This document shows, one piece after another, positions 43,503-51,321 of a stretch of 64,000 nt of DNA. Every line of letters starts with the position of its first letter. Within the stretch, counting starts at the first letter, position 1. This DNA comes from CAIYRG01 sp964446945 (GTDB taxonomy: Bacteria > Pseudomonadota > Alphaproteobacteria > Micropepsales > Micropepsaceae), in NCBI GenBank assembly GCA_964446945.1, contig CAYUQO010000015.1:55283-119282 (forward strand), in the 5' to 3' direction. A program made the position numbers and the translations under genes. The notes beneath the pieces were generated by a model. That model did no database searches, was not told where the DNA came from, and saw nothing but the letters and a program-made list of their open reading frames with translations.

Positions 43503-44372
43503 TCAGAAATCCGGCCTGTCAGCTTTCGGGATCCCCGTGTCGCGATTGTTGTAAAATTCGAAGGTGTTCTCCGCGCACACGTTCTCGACCCAGTTCTCGT
43601 CGGCCTTGCTATAGGTCGCCGTGCCAAACCAGGGCGTGTTGAAGACGTTGGGATCCTCCACGGCGAACTCAACCTGCAGACCCTTGCCGTGATAATTCTC
43701 GTCAATGCCGGCGGCCTGGGGCGTGGCCAACCCTTCGAGCCTCGTGACATTGCGCTCGCGCGCTGCTTTCGTGTCCTCGAAGCTGATCAGCCGATAACGC
43801 TCCACCACATGCAGATCCTTGCTGTAGGGGCTTCCGGCGCGATCGATGACATTGATTGCGCCGACCTTCATCCCGATCGTATCGACGACCAGCGTATCGC
43901 CTTCGTAGTGGCCGATGGAATCGCCGTGCCAGGTGGGCATCAGGTTTGCGGGATGCGTCCCTCCAATCCGAACCCGGCGGACCTCATGGTCCTGCATATA
44001 GATCAGCAAGACTTCGTCCCTGTTCTGGACAAGCTGCATCTCGCGAACGCGGAAGATCAAGGGCGGCACCATCGGCCAGCAGGTGCTGGAGGGCGTCGGA
44101 TAGGGTTTGCCTGCCTGCACGCTTTCATAGCGCTGTTTCACGATCGCCGCAGCCGCAGGTTTGAGAATCGGGCTGGTATAGGCTGGCGGCGCATTTCCTC
44201 CGCGGGGCGCATCGCGCAAAGGTCCCGGCCCCGACACAGGCGGCTCCAGTTCAAACGTCGTGCGCGCCCATGCGCCTGACAGATCGGGGGCAGATGCCGC
44301 GGCGGCAGCGCTCGCCGCCGAAGCGAGCATCGAGCAGCAAAGCAAACTTGCAAGCAAGCCACCATGCTTCAT
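43503..44372 (-). CDS. Secreted protein, paralogue of the protein at 62174
   Basis: A 289-residue protein with a signal peptide (LLASLLCCSMLASAASA). It shares with the protein at 62174 a run of blocks: C-P-x-G/M-V-P, LIYMQDHEVRRV, PTWHGDSIGHYEGDTLVVDTIG and a C-terminal CAEN..FE.Y. The W-x-G-x-S-x-GH-x-EG-D-TLVVDT pattern defines a large family in soil Proteobacteria and Acidobacteria with no known function. It is on the same strand as and about 110 nt before the DUF1592 gene, so it could head the operon. Confidence 0.75.
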   Translation of the reverse strand: MKHGGLLASLLCCSMLASAASAAAAASAPDLSGAWARTTFELEPPVSGPGPLRDAPRGGNAPPAYTSPILKPAAAAIVKQRYESVQAGKPYPTPSSTCWPMVPPLIFRVREMQLVQNRDEVLLIYMQDHEVRRVRIGGTHPANLMPTWHGDSIGHYEGDTLVVDTIGMKVGAINVIDRAGSPYSKDLHVVERYRLISFEDTKAARERNVTRLEGLATPQAAGIDENYHGKGLQVEFAVEDPNVFNTPWFGTATYSKADENWVENVCAENTFEFYNNRDTGIPKADRPDF

Positions 44373-44421
44373 GAACGCCTCCAGTGATCAGAAACGTGAC
44401 ATATGTTTTCTTCAATCCTGT

Positions 44422-44940
44422 TCAGCGCCCGTCTTTCGACGCGATTTGCACGAAGAAGCCGTCGGGGTCCCTGAGATTGACCGTCGAGCCGCCGGTATTG
44501 GCCTGGTACGAATCTCGCGCTTTGGCGTCCGGAAGCTCGCGGTTGATTTTGTCAGCGAGACGTTTGGCGGCATCCCGATCCATATGGTCGACCGCCACTG
44601 CGAAATGTGTGATCACACCCTTCTGTGCCGCCACTGAATCGATGCTGATATAGCCGTCCGGCAAGTCCATATGGATACCGGTACCCGCGTCCGTGGCCGG
44701 CCAGCCTCGTGTGACCCCGAAAAGCCGTTCATAAAACGCGAAGGAACGTGGAACATCGCTGACCGTCAGCTGCACGTGGTTGACGGACAAGCCGCGAACA
44801 ATCGGAGTGGGAGCCGGGGCGGCATTCTGCGCCAGCGCCGTCTGTGGCAAGACCATTACGGCGAGCGCTTCGACAAGATGCCGTCGTGTCATACCGCCGC
44901 GTTCATACTGATCGAATAATGAATCAATCACGGAATCCAT
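44422..44940 (-). CDS. VOC (glyoxalase/bleomycin-resistance/dioxygenase) family protein, exported
   Basis: A 172-residue protein. A Tat-like region (MTRRHLVEALAVMVLPQTALAQ) precedes a VOC domain with VNHVQLTVSDVPRSFAFYERLFG, THFAVAVDH and STVNLRDPDGFFVQIA. The first His and last Glu/Gln metal positions are partly kept (NHVQ, FVQI), so metal-dependent catalysis is possible but the terminal Glu is replaced by Gln. An exported VOC protein is unusual. It diverges from the phosphonoacetate-hydrolase-like gene. Confidence 0.82.
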   Translation of the reverse strand: MDSVIDSLFDQYERGGMTRRHLVEALAVMVLPQTALAQNAAPAPTPIVRGLSVNHVQLTVSDVPRSFAFYERLFGVTRGWPATDAGTGIHMDLPDGYISIDSVAAQKGVITHFAVAVDHMDRDAAKRLADKINRELPDAKARDSYQANTGGSTVNLRDPDGFFVQIASKDGR

Positions 44941-45157
44941 TGGCGTTTTCTCCTTCGCATCGAATTAAAACAAAAAGGGCAGCCCTGCGCGTTTGGCTCT
45001 GCGGGTGATCTGCTCGATACCGAAGATCGAGGTTCACTTTATCGAATTACGTCGGCAACGACGATGGTGCGCGTGATCTGCGGGCGATGCGGCATTGCGG
45101 AGAGGGCTGCCAAGGAGCAAGCTGCCCGTCCGTTCAAGACGCGGTCAAGATCCGTCC

Positions 45158-46360
45158 ATGCGCATGAATCTGACAAGGCGCGGGTTCTTGCAGGCCACGC
45201 TCGGGGCCTCGACAGCTGCCATCGCCCCGCACATCGCACGTGCTCAATCCGGACAGCGCGCCATCATCGTCATGTGCGATGGGTTGGGCATCGAATATTA
45301 TGACCAAAGCGCTATGCCCAGATTGAAGGCCTGGGCAGCGGCCGGCGTGCATGTACGCGCCCAGGGAGTCATGCCGTCGGTCACGAATTGCAACAATGCT
45401 TCGATCTGCTGCGGAGCATGGCCATCCGAGCATGGCGTCATCGGCAATTCATATTTCAATGAGGCGACCGGCCGCGAAGACTATATGGAGGACGCAAGTC
45501 TTGTCGTTGCGCCGACAATTTTCGAGCGGGCACGGGCGCACGGGATCCGTTCTGCCCTGCTGAGCGCCAAGAAGAAAACCGTCACCCTGCTCAACCGCGG
45601 CGCCGACATCGTGCTGACCGCCGAGGCTCCCGACGGCTCCTGGGAGGCCCGCCTCGGACCGGCGCCGAACATCTATTCGCGCGAAATCAATTACTGGGTT
45701 TTTGCGGCGGCACTCGACATTCTGCGCAACCGGCCGGAGATCGGCCTCATCTACATTCACACCACCGATTACCCGATGCACATGTGGCCACCAGAGGCGC
45801 GCGAGTCGCAGGAACATCTGGCGCGGCTGGATGATCTGCTCGGTGAGGTCGCGGCAGCGGCGCCCGATGCGGCCATTCTCCTCACCGCCGATCATGGGAT
45901 GAATTTCAAATCCCGGTGCTGGGATTTGGCGAAGGCGCTGGAAAAGCGTGGTGCTCCGGTCCGCATCGCGATTTCCGCCGAGCGCGATCGCTACCTGGTC
46001 CATCATCAGGGCATGGGCGGGACCGCCTGGGTTCATCTGCGTTCGCGCGCAGACGAGGTGCGCGTCGGCGCGCTCCTCAGCGGGCTGGAGGGTGTCGAAC
46101 GCGTCCTTACCCGCGCTCAGGCCGCCGATGAATTAAAACTGATGCCGAGCCGCATTGGCGATTTCGTGGTGATCGGAAACCGTGACACGGTGTTTGGCGA
46201 CCTGGATAGCGAGACGGAAGTGTTGCCTGCGGAATTCCGTAGCCACGGTTCATTTCACGAACTCAACATACCCGTGATCCTCCACAACGCGCCGGCAGCT
46301 CCGCCGATTGAATATTTCCGGCACAATCTCGATCTCGCGCGCTGGATGTACCCCGTCTGA
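45158..46360 (+). CDS. Alkaline phosphatase superfamily hydrolase, phosphonoacetate hydrolase-like
   Basis: A 400-residue exported enzyme with a Tat signal (NLTRRGFLQATLGASTAAIA). It has the metal-binding MCDGLG strand, the nucleophile region MPSVTNCNNASICCGAWPS with the catalytic Thr, HTTDYPMHMWPP, TADHGMNFK and SFHELNIPVILHN. The MPSxTNxNN..GxxPS.HG.xGN and later pattern is that of phosphonoacetate hydrolase PhnA, which cleaves the C-P bond of phosphonoacetate. Related phosphodiesterases cannot be excluded. ATG 45158 is chosen because the signal peptide begins there; the frame extends to 45095. Confidence 0.82.
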   Translation: MRMNLTRRGFLQATLGASTAAIAPHIARAQSGQRAIIVMCDGLGIEYYDQSAMPRLKAWAAAGVHVRAQGVMPSVTNCNNASICCGAWPSEHGVIGNSYFNEATGREDYMEDASLVVAPTIFERARAHGIRSALLSAKKKTVTLLNRGADIVLTAEAPDGSWEARLGPAPNIYSREINYWVFAAALDILRNRPEIGLIYIHTTDYPMHMWPPEARESQEHLARLDDLLGEVAAAAPDAAILLTADHGMNFKSRCWDLAKALEKRGAPVRIAISAERDRYLVHHQGMGGTAWVHLRSRADEVRVGALLSGLEGVERVLTRAQAADELKLMPSRIGDFVVIGNRDTVFGDLDSETEVLPAEFRSHGSFHELNIPVILHNAPAAPPIEYFRHNLDLARWMYPV

Positions 46361-46556
46361 AGTCTGTGCACGCGCGCCCGTGCATTCTCGCGCGCCCGGC
46401 AGAATTTTATTCCAGGCGGGAATAACCCTGTCCCGAATCTCGTCTAACGGTCATGCGGGAAATGCGGCCCGGGCCATCGGTGGCCGCGGTTCGATTCGGG
46501 GGCATAGCAACACGATGAGAACGGCTTGCGAGGTTATTTACAGGAGGAGGACGCTC

Positions 46557-47009
46557 ATGTTCCGGCAAATCTGCTTCGCTTGCATCCTCGCTATGACATT
46601 CGGTGCATCGGCTCGCGCGCAGGACCAATGCGTTGCGCCCGCCGCACCGGCTTTACCCGACGGGACAAAAGCAACACGCGACCAGATTCTGTCGGCGCAA
46701 AACGACATCCGGAAATTTGCCGCAGCAGCGGATGATTTCCAGCGCTGCCTGGCGATTGAGATCATTCGGCAAAAGGAATTGGCGAAACAAAATAACGTGG
46801 AGTTTGATGCCAATATCGAGGGAGCACTGCAGGCAAGATCCGTAACCCAAAGGAAGGATACGGAACGCCTTGCGAGTGCCTGGGGCGCCGCAGTGCAGGC
46901 TTTCAACGATGCTCAACAGAAGAAACAGCAGCGAACGCCGTCGCAGCCACCCGCCGCGGGCGGTTACGGAGGCGGGTACGGCGGCGGATACGGCGGCGGG
47001 AAATATTGA
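46557..47009 (+). CDS. Small secreted protein with Gly-Tyr repeat tail
   Basis: A 150-residue protein. The start is fixed by CAGGAGGAGG directly upstream and a signal peptide (FACILAMTFGASARA). The mature part is helical and charged (ILSAQNDIRKFAAAADDFQRCL...QKELAKQNNVEF) and ends in a tandem GGYGGGYGGGYGGG tail just before the stop. No family is recognised with confidence. Tails of this kind often mediate surface or polymer binding. It stands alone between the phosphonoacetate hydrolase-like gene and the YSC84 gene. Confidence 0.7.
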   Translation: MFRQICFACILAMTFGASARAQDQCVAPAAPALPDGTKATRDQILSAQNDIRKFAAAADDFQRCLAIEIIRQKELAKQNNVEFDANIEGALQARSVTQRKDTERLASAWGAAVQAFNDAQQKKQQRTPSQPPAAGGYGGGYGGGYGGGKY

Positions 47010-47278
47010 TCCGCATTCGGTCATTTCGAAGCGCGGCACCGGGTCTGCCTGCGCGAAAAAGATATTTCACGCGGAGACGCGGAGACAGCGGACATATGCT
47101 GTCTATTGCGCTGGCCGTATCGGCTCCGATTGCATTTCGTCCGCAGGAGCCCGGTGTCTCATCGATTTTGATGAAATTTGGCTGGATACCTTAAGCCGTT
47201 CGAAGGCTTTCGATGCGATGTTGAAGCGCAACGCCAGGTGACCGTCTGGCACGCGAAATACCGGCTGAGGGGATACCG

Positions 47279-47842
47279 ATGCACAGCTCGAGAAGAAAAT
47301 TTGCGCCATTTGGATTTGCGGCTGTCATGATTTTTGCCGCGCTGATCGGTGGTGATGCGCGGGCCGAGTCGACTGCGAGTGATCTGAACTTTGACTCTGA
47401 TCACGCCCTCCAGGCACTTTTCAGGACGAATCCCGTCGCAGCAGAAATCGCCAAACAATCGCGCGCGGTATTGATCTTCCCCAGCATCGTCAAAGGCGGT
47501 TTCGTTTTCGGCGGAGCCTATGGCGAGGGGGAACTGAAGGAGGGTGGACGAGTCGTCAACTACTTCAATTCGTTCTCGGCGTCGTGGGGACTGCAAGCAG
47601 GAGCGCAGACTTACGGTTATGCCGTGTTCCTGATGAATCAGAAGGCCGTCGATTACCTCGATCAATCCGATGGCTGGGAAATCGGAGTTGGGCCGACCGT
47701 GGTTCTTGTGAACGAAGGCGTTGCCAAAAATCTTTCGACGACAACACTGAAAGACGATGCCTACGCATTCATCTTCGACCAGAAGGGCCTTATGGCCGGT
47801 GTGACCATCGAGGGGTCGAAGGTTTCCAAAATCAAGCGTTAA
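47279..47842 (+). CDS. YSC84/SYLF-domain lipid-binding protein
   Basis: A 187-residue exported protein with a signal peptide (GFAAVMIFAALIGGDARA). The rest is one SYLF/Ysc84 domain: SRAVLIFPSIVKGGFVFGGAYGEG, SASWGLQAGAQTYGYAVFLMN, LDQSDGWEIGVGPTVVLVNEG, YAFIFDQKGLMAGVTIEGSK. Eukaryotic SYLF domains bind phosphoinositides; bacterial homologues are periplasmic and uncharacterised. Its occurrence in a genome that seems to make inositol lipids is notable but may be coincidental, since the family is widespread. Confidence 0.92.
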   Translation: MHSSRRKFAPFGFAAVMIFAALIGGDARAESTASDLNFDSDHALQALFRTNPVAAEIAKQSRAVLIFPSIVKGGFVFGGAYGEGELKEGGRVVNYFNSFSASWGLQAGAQTYGYAVFLMNQKAVDYLDQSDGWEIGVGPTVVLVNEGVAKNLSTTTLKDDAYAFIFDQKGLMAGVTIEGSKVSKIKR

Positions 47843-48069
47843 GCAACTGCACCCCAGACAGGGAACGCTCTGGGTCCGCTTATCCAATCCCGTTACGGTT
47901 AGACACGTTCGGCTGCTGGCGGCACAGGTCGTGATTGTGCCGTTATTGACCGCCGTGGAGCCCCGGCTTGCGCGCAACGCCTCGGGAACTCCGGCGTTTG
48001 CTTACCAGTGACATCGCGACCACCGTCGCGGTGACAGCAGCCTGAATAACAAAAACGGGAGACGAGCCA

Positions 48070-48540
48070 ATGAAACGGATCGCGTTAATCGTTGCTGCGG
48101 CGGCTTTGGCTACTGCGCCGGCGCTGGCGAAAAACGTAGAGCATGCCGCAAAAACAGCAGAGCACGCCGCAAAAACCACCGCGGCGCCAAGTCTACACTA
48201 CATCGCCAAGGACACGCCTGATCTGTGGCGTACCAGCGAGATCAAGGGCGTGGACGTTTACAACGATCAAAATCAGAAGATCGGCAACATCGACGACGTG
48301 CTGATGGATCAGCACGGCAACGTGAAGGCCGTGGTGATTGGAGTCGGCGGATTTCTCGGCGTCGGCGAACGCAACGTCGCGGTGCCGTTCGGCCAGCTTC
48401 ACTGGCAAATGAACACGACCCGTCCGGCAAACGGCCAGCAGGTTGCGCAGAGCAACAACGTTCAGCCCGCGCGGGCCACTCTCCCCGGCGTGACCAAGGA
48501 GCAATTACAGCAAGCCCCTGAATTCAAATACGCCGGTTAA
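48070..48540 (+). CDS. Secreted PRC-barrel domain protein
   Basis: A 156-residue exported protein. After a signal peptide (MKRIALIVAAAALATAPALA) comes a short repeat VEHAAKTAEHAAKT. The PRC-barrel follows: RTSEIKGVDVYNDQNQKIG, NIDDVLMDQHGNVKAVVIGV, GGFLGVGERNVAVPFGQL. PRC-barrel proteins of this secreted type are common in Alphaproteobacteria and are thought to act in envelope or stress responses without a firm function. A strong hairpin follows the gene. Confidence 0.9.
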   Translation: MKRIALIVAAAALATAPALAKNVEHAAKTAEHAAKTTAAPSLHYIAKDTPDLWRTSEIKGVDVYNDQNQKIGNIDDVLMDQHGNVKAVVIGVGGFLGVGERNVAVPFGQLHWQMNTTRPANGQQVAQSNNVQPARATLPGVTKEQLQQAPEFKYAG

Positions 48541-48560
48541 CATCGAAGCAAATCGCTGAC

Positions 48561-48590
48561 GGAGGCCCTGCTCACGTGAGCAGGGCCTCC
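48561..48590. terminator. Perfect 30-bp palindrome after the PRC-barrel gene
   Basis: GGAGGCCCTGCTCAC followed by its exact reverse complement forms a 15-bp hairpin 20 nt after the stop. No long T tract follows, so it would be a terminator of the L-shaped type or an mRNA-stabilising hairpin. The remaining 48591-48879 gap shows no gene I can support. Confidence 0.75.
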
Positions 48591-48879
48591 GCTGCGATAT
48601 CTCACTTCCTCAACCGGGGCCGTTCAGTCGGTGCGGCGACAATGCCGGTTTCGTCTGCCAGCAGAACACTACGGGGATTCGAACAGCATTGCGGTGGCTG
48701 ACGCGCTCTTCAACCCTCCCCTTGGGGATATTATCGATGACAAACCCAGCACAGGGGGCGGAACTCCTCATTAAATACCGCTCATAAACGGCGGCTCCTA
48801 AAAGTGTCGGTTTCATATTAACCCGGAGGCAAAAACCCGCTTCTAGCGTCCGCATGTGTCCAGCCCCTCGGAGAAGATC

Positions 48880-49044
48880 ATGCGTAAGCTGATGAACCGC
48901 TTTGTTAAGGACCGTTCCGGTGCAACCGCCATTGAATATGGCCTGATCGCCGGTCTCATTTCAGTGGTGATTATCGGTGCTGTCACGACCGTCGGCACAA
49001 ACCTGTCGGCCAAGTTCACTGCCATCGCGACGGCGTTGGGATGA
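48880..49044 (+). CDS. Flp/Fap type IVb pilin
   Basis: A 54-residue prepilin from ATG 48880 with a CGGAGAAG ribosome-binding site. MRKLMNRFVKDRSGATAIEYGLIAG contains the Flp processing site, Gly followed by Ala and the conserved Glu-Tyr, and a single hydrophobic helix follows (LISVVIIGAVTTVG). It would be cleaved by a TadV-type prepilin peptidase. No tad assembly genes are in the window, so it is an orphan pilin locus here. A terminator hairpin follows at 49105. Confidence 0.92.
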   Translation: MRKLMNRFVKDRSGATAIEYGLIAGLISVVIIGAVTTVGTNLSAKFTAIATALG

Positions 49045-49104
49045 CGTGAAGGTGCCTAAACAAACGCGCCCCGCAGGTCTTTAGCCTGAGGGAGTGCGGT
49101 ACAA

Positions 49105-49140
49105 AAAGCCACGGCGGCAGTCCCCCTGCCCCGTGGCTTT
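49105..49140 (+). terminator. Terminator hairpin after the Flp pilin gene
   Basis: AAAGCCACGG and CCGTGGCTTT pair, and inside them GGCAG and CTGCC extend the stem around a small TCCCC loop. It lies 60 nt past the pilin stop and ends in TTT. The rest of the 49045-49465 gap holds no gene I can support. Confidence 0.8.
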
Positions 49141-49465
49141 ATCGTTTATTGGCGAAGGCGCGATGGACGACGACTCTCTCTTCCGGCATGGCACGCGCTT
49201 GGGTCCGATAGAGCTAAGCGTTCCATGATTGCCGCACTCGTGAAAAACATGAGCCGCATAAAACGCAAGGCCAACCCATGGCTCAACCCGATATCGAATG
49301 GCTTTTGTGCGAGCTAAATCGACTTGAGGACCTGCGTAATGACGCAATCCAGGCACCGCTCATGTCGCACAACCCCAGGGGGAGGGTTGCAATGGGCCGG
49401 GTTGCTGAGTGTTTTCCCGCAGCGGCTTGGCCGCACCGGCTGGATCGGGTTAAGCTGGAATCCTC

Positions 49466-49951
49466 ATGACGCCATTCCGTACAAAGACCAAACCTGCCGA
49501 TGCCGACGCGGTGGAACGCCTGGTGCGCAAAACCGGCGTGTTCAGTGCGACCGAAATCGCGATAGCGCGTGAACTGGTCGAAGAGAACCTTGCCAAAGGT
49601 GACAAAGCCTCAGGCTACCATTTCCTGATCGATGATAATGGTCGTGGCGGGATTGCCGGCTATACCTGCTTTGGGCCGATTTCCGGCACCGAAGCCCGTT
49701 ACGAATTGTACTGGATCGCAGTGGGCCCGGAGGCGCGCGGCTCCGGTCTCGCACAACGCCTGCTCCGCGCCACCGAAGACGCGGTGAAGGAACTCGGCGG
49801 TCCGTGGCTGTTCGCGGAAACTTCAACCCGCGCCGATTACGCGCCGGCGCGCAAATTCTACGCCACCAACGGCTACCGGTTGCTGGCTGAGATTCCGGAC
49901 TGGCACGCCGACGGCGACGGGCTCGCCGTGTTCGGGAAAAAGCTCGGCTAG
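49466..49951 (+). CDS. GNAT family N-acetyltransferase
   Basis: A 161-residue GNAT-fold enzyme that would transfer an acetyl group from acetyl-CoA. The acetyl-CoA loop is VGPEARGSGLAQRLLRATED and the C-terminal ARKFYATNGYRLLAEI is typical. The residues TGVFSATEIAIARELVEE upstream occur in a subgroup often found beside D-alanine ligase-type or ATP-grasp proteins, but none is present here. The substrate is unknown. Its stop overlaps the stop of a small convergent gene. Confidence 0.9.
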   Translation: MTPFRTKTKPADADAVERLVRKTGVFSATEIAIARELVEENLAKGDKASGYHFLIDDNGRGGIAGYTCFGPISGTEARYELYWIAVGPEARGSGLAQRLLRATEDAVKELGGPWLFAETSTRADYAPARKFYATNGYRLLAEIPDWHADGDGLAVFGKKLG

Positions 49952-50109
49952 TTTTCTGCCTCGCGGCCAAGCGTCTTCATTGCCAGAGTCAGGAATTTCT
50001 CCGCTGAGTCGATCAGAAGCTTGCGGTGTGCCTCGGATTTGATCCTGGCCGCGAGTTCAAGCAGGTCCCTCGCCCGCTCCAGAAAATGCTCCGCTTCTTT
50101 GCCGTCCAA
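49948..50109 (-). CDS. Small two-helix protein (YxxxAxEC family member 3)
   Basis: A 53-residue protein, shorter than most gene-finder cut-offs. It starts at TTG 50109 after GGAGTGGGG and reads MDGKEAEHFLERARDLLELA, a turn with Lys-Ser, then HRKLLIDSAEKFLTLAMK. The two charged helices and their spacing match the neighbour at 50164 and the other members at 9303, 36741 and 54397. It lies just downstream of the 50164 gene on the same strand, so the two may be co-transcribed. Function unknown. Confidence 0.5.
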   Translation of the reverse strand: MDGKEAEHFLERARDLLELAARIKSEAHRKLLIDSAEKFLTLAMKTLGREAEN

Positions 50110-50163
50110 AACCCCACTCCGGTCCCTTTGTCGGAAAACGGACCGAAGCTGATCTCAGTACAG

Positions 50164-50334
50164 TCAATTCGGCTTGTTTTGGTTGCGCCCCAGTACGTGA
50201 TCGCGTGCGGCTGCAAGACGACTCCACTGGTGAGCCAGTTCCACAAATTGCTCGCGCAAAATCCGGTTGCGCGCCTTCTTCGCCATCGTCAGGCACTCGT
50301 CGGCATTTTGGAGATATTCCAGGATATGTTCCAT
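50164..50334 (-). CDS. Small two-helix protein (YxxxAxEC family member 4)
   Basis: A 56-residue protein from ATG 50334 with a strong GGGGAGGG ribosome-binding site. EHILEYLQNADECLTMAKKA forms the first helix with the family Ala-x-Glu-Cys, and REQFVELAHQWSRLAAARD the second with F..LA..W..LA. The frame extends to 50496 but the ribosome-binding site marks the true start. It is upstream of and co-directional with member 3. Function unknown. Confidence 0.65.
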   Translation of the reverse strand: MEHILEYLQNADECLTMAKKARNRILREQFVELAHQWSRLAAARDHVLGRNQNKPN

Positions 50335-50424
50335 GGGCCGCCCTCCCCTGGCACGGAGAGAATAGCACAGCCAAGCTCTGCCACACGAAGCCGTGGCATC
50401 TATTTTGCGCTCATATGTGAATGA

Positions 50425-50515
50425 CGTTCCCCTCACCCGGCGCGCCAATGCGCGCTTGCAAAGGCGCAAGCGCGGGCGCGCCGCCCTCTCCCACAAGGGG
50501 AGAGGTGAATACCAG
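50425..50515. repeat. Dispersed palindromic intergenic repeat (CCCTC...GAGGG type)
   Basis: TTCCCCTCACCCGGCGCGCC at one end and GCGCGCCGCCCTCTCCC plus AAGGGGAGAGG at the other give nested inverted repeats around GCGCTTGCAAAGGCGCAAGCGC. This is the familiar alphaproteobacterial REP-like element found between genes. It separates the small gene at 50164 and the gene ending at 50518 and could act as a terminator. Confidence 0.7.
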
Positions 50516-50517
50516 CG

Positions 50518-51321
50518 TTACGGGGCGGCGGGTGGATCCCGATCGGTCGGGACATTGCTGAAATAGCGATACATCGCCACCGCACGGTTGACATAGGACG
50601 CGTCGGGGATGATGCGTTGAAACAGGCCCCCGGCATAGAGCACGCGGGTGAAGCTGTAAAAGCGCCAGGAATCGCCGGCCTCGTGGGTGAAAAAATACCA
50701 GGTCTGGACATCTCCCGGCGCCGCGAAAGTCAGCAGGAACCAACGCAGCGGCGTGACATTTGCCGTTTCCACCACGAGCGCTGAATTCGGATCGCCGGTG
50801 ACGCGCAGAGTGGAGACGGCGTCGCGCCGGGAGCGGTTATCGGCGGCGAGGAAATAGAACTCCCGGCCGCTCAGCAGATCATCGGCGGAAAAATCCGCCC
50901 GGGGCTTGCCGGGATCGGGCCCTCCGAGCGCGAATGCCCGCGTGAACATTGCGTTCCAGCGTTTGTCGGTGACCGACCAGTAGCGCACATCACGCAGCGA
51001 CGAGATGGCGCCGATTCGCGCGAGCAGGGCAGCAGAATTGGCGCTGTGCAAATGGCCCGCGAGGCCCACCACCAGCGTTGCCGAATGTTCCCGCCAACGA
51101 GTGCAGGCGGGAACATTCCAATGCCCGGCGCTGTCGCCTGCCGTCCACAGCGCGATATTGGGCGGCGAGTCCAGCGGAGCATAGTCTGGCACTGGTTCAA
51201 CACCGCAGGGCGGGCGCGGTTCTACAGAGAGTGCCGCGGTGGCCGCCACACCGGCATGGTCATAGGACAGCGCTGCGATCAATGCGATCCACGCGATCGA
51301 ACGACCGAGCGTTGGCTTCAA
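50518..51321 (-). CDS. Secreted protein of unknown function, coupled to the phospholipase D gene
   Basis: A 267-residue protein with a Sec signal peptide (IAWIALIAALSYDHAGVAA). CGVEPVPDYAPLDSPPNIALW and the WREHSATLVVGLAGHL region are followed by a beta-rich middle and an aromatic C-terminus (WYFFTHEAGDSWRFYSFTRVLYAG). I do not recognise the family. Its start overlaps the stop of the phospholipase D-family gene (ATGA), so it works in the same operon and possibly on the same lipid or envelope process. Confidence 0.7.
   Translation of the reverse strand: MKPTLGRSIAWIALIAALSYDHAGVAATAALSVEPRPPCGVEPVPDYAPLDSPPNIALWTAGDSAGHWNVPACTRWREHSATLVVGLAGHLHSANSAALLARIGAISSLRDVRYWSVTDKRWNAMFTRAFALGGPDPGKPRADFSADDLLSGREFYFLAADNRSRRDAVSTLRVTGDPNSALVVETANVTPLRWFLLTFAAPGDVQTWYFFTHEAGDSWRFYSFTRVLYAGGLFQRIIPDASYVNRAVAMYRYFSNVPTDRDPPAAP

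Noticed and set aside
46957..47006. GGYGGG tandem repeat considered as a CRISPR or minisatellite
   Set aside because: It is an in-frame glycine-tyrosine tail of the secreted protein; units are 12 nt with no spacers.
49278..49469. 63-codon frame upstream of the GNAT gene
   Set aside because: The first residues look protein-like (MAQPDIEWLLCELNRLEDLR) but the rest does not, and there is no good ribosome-binding site.
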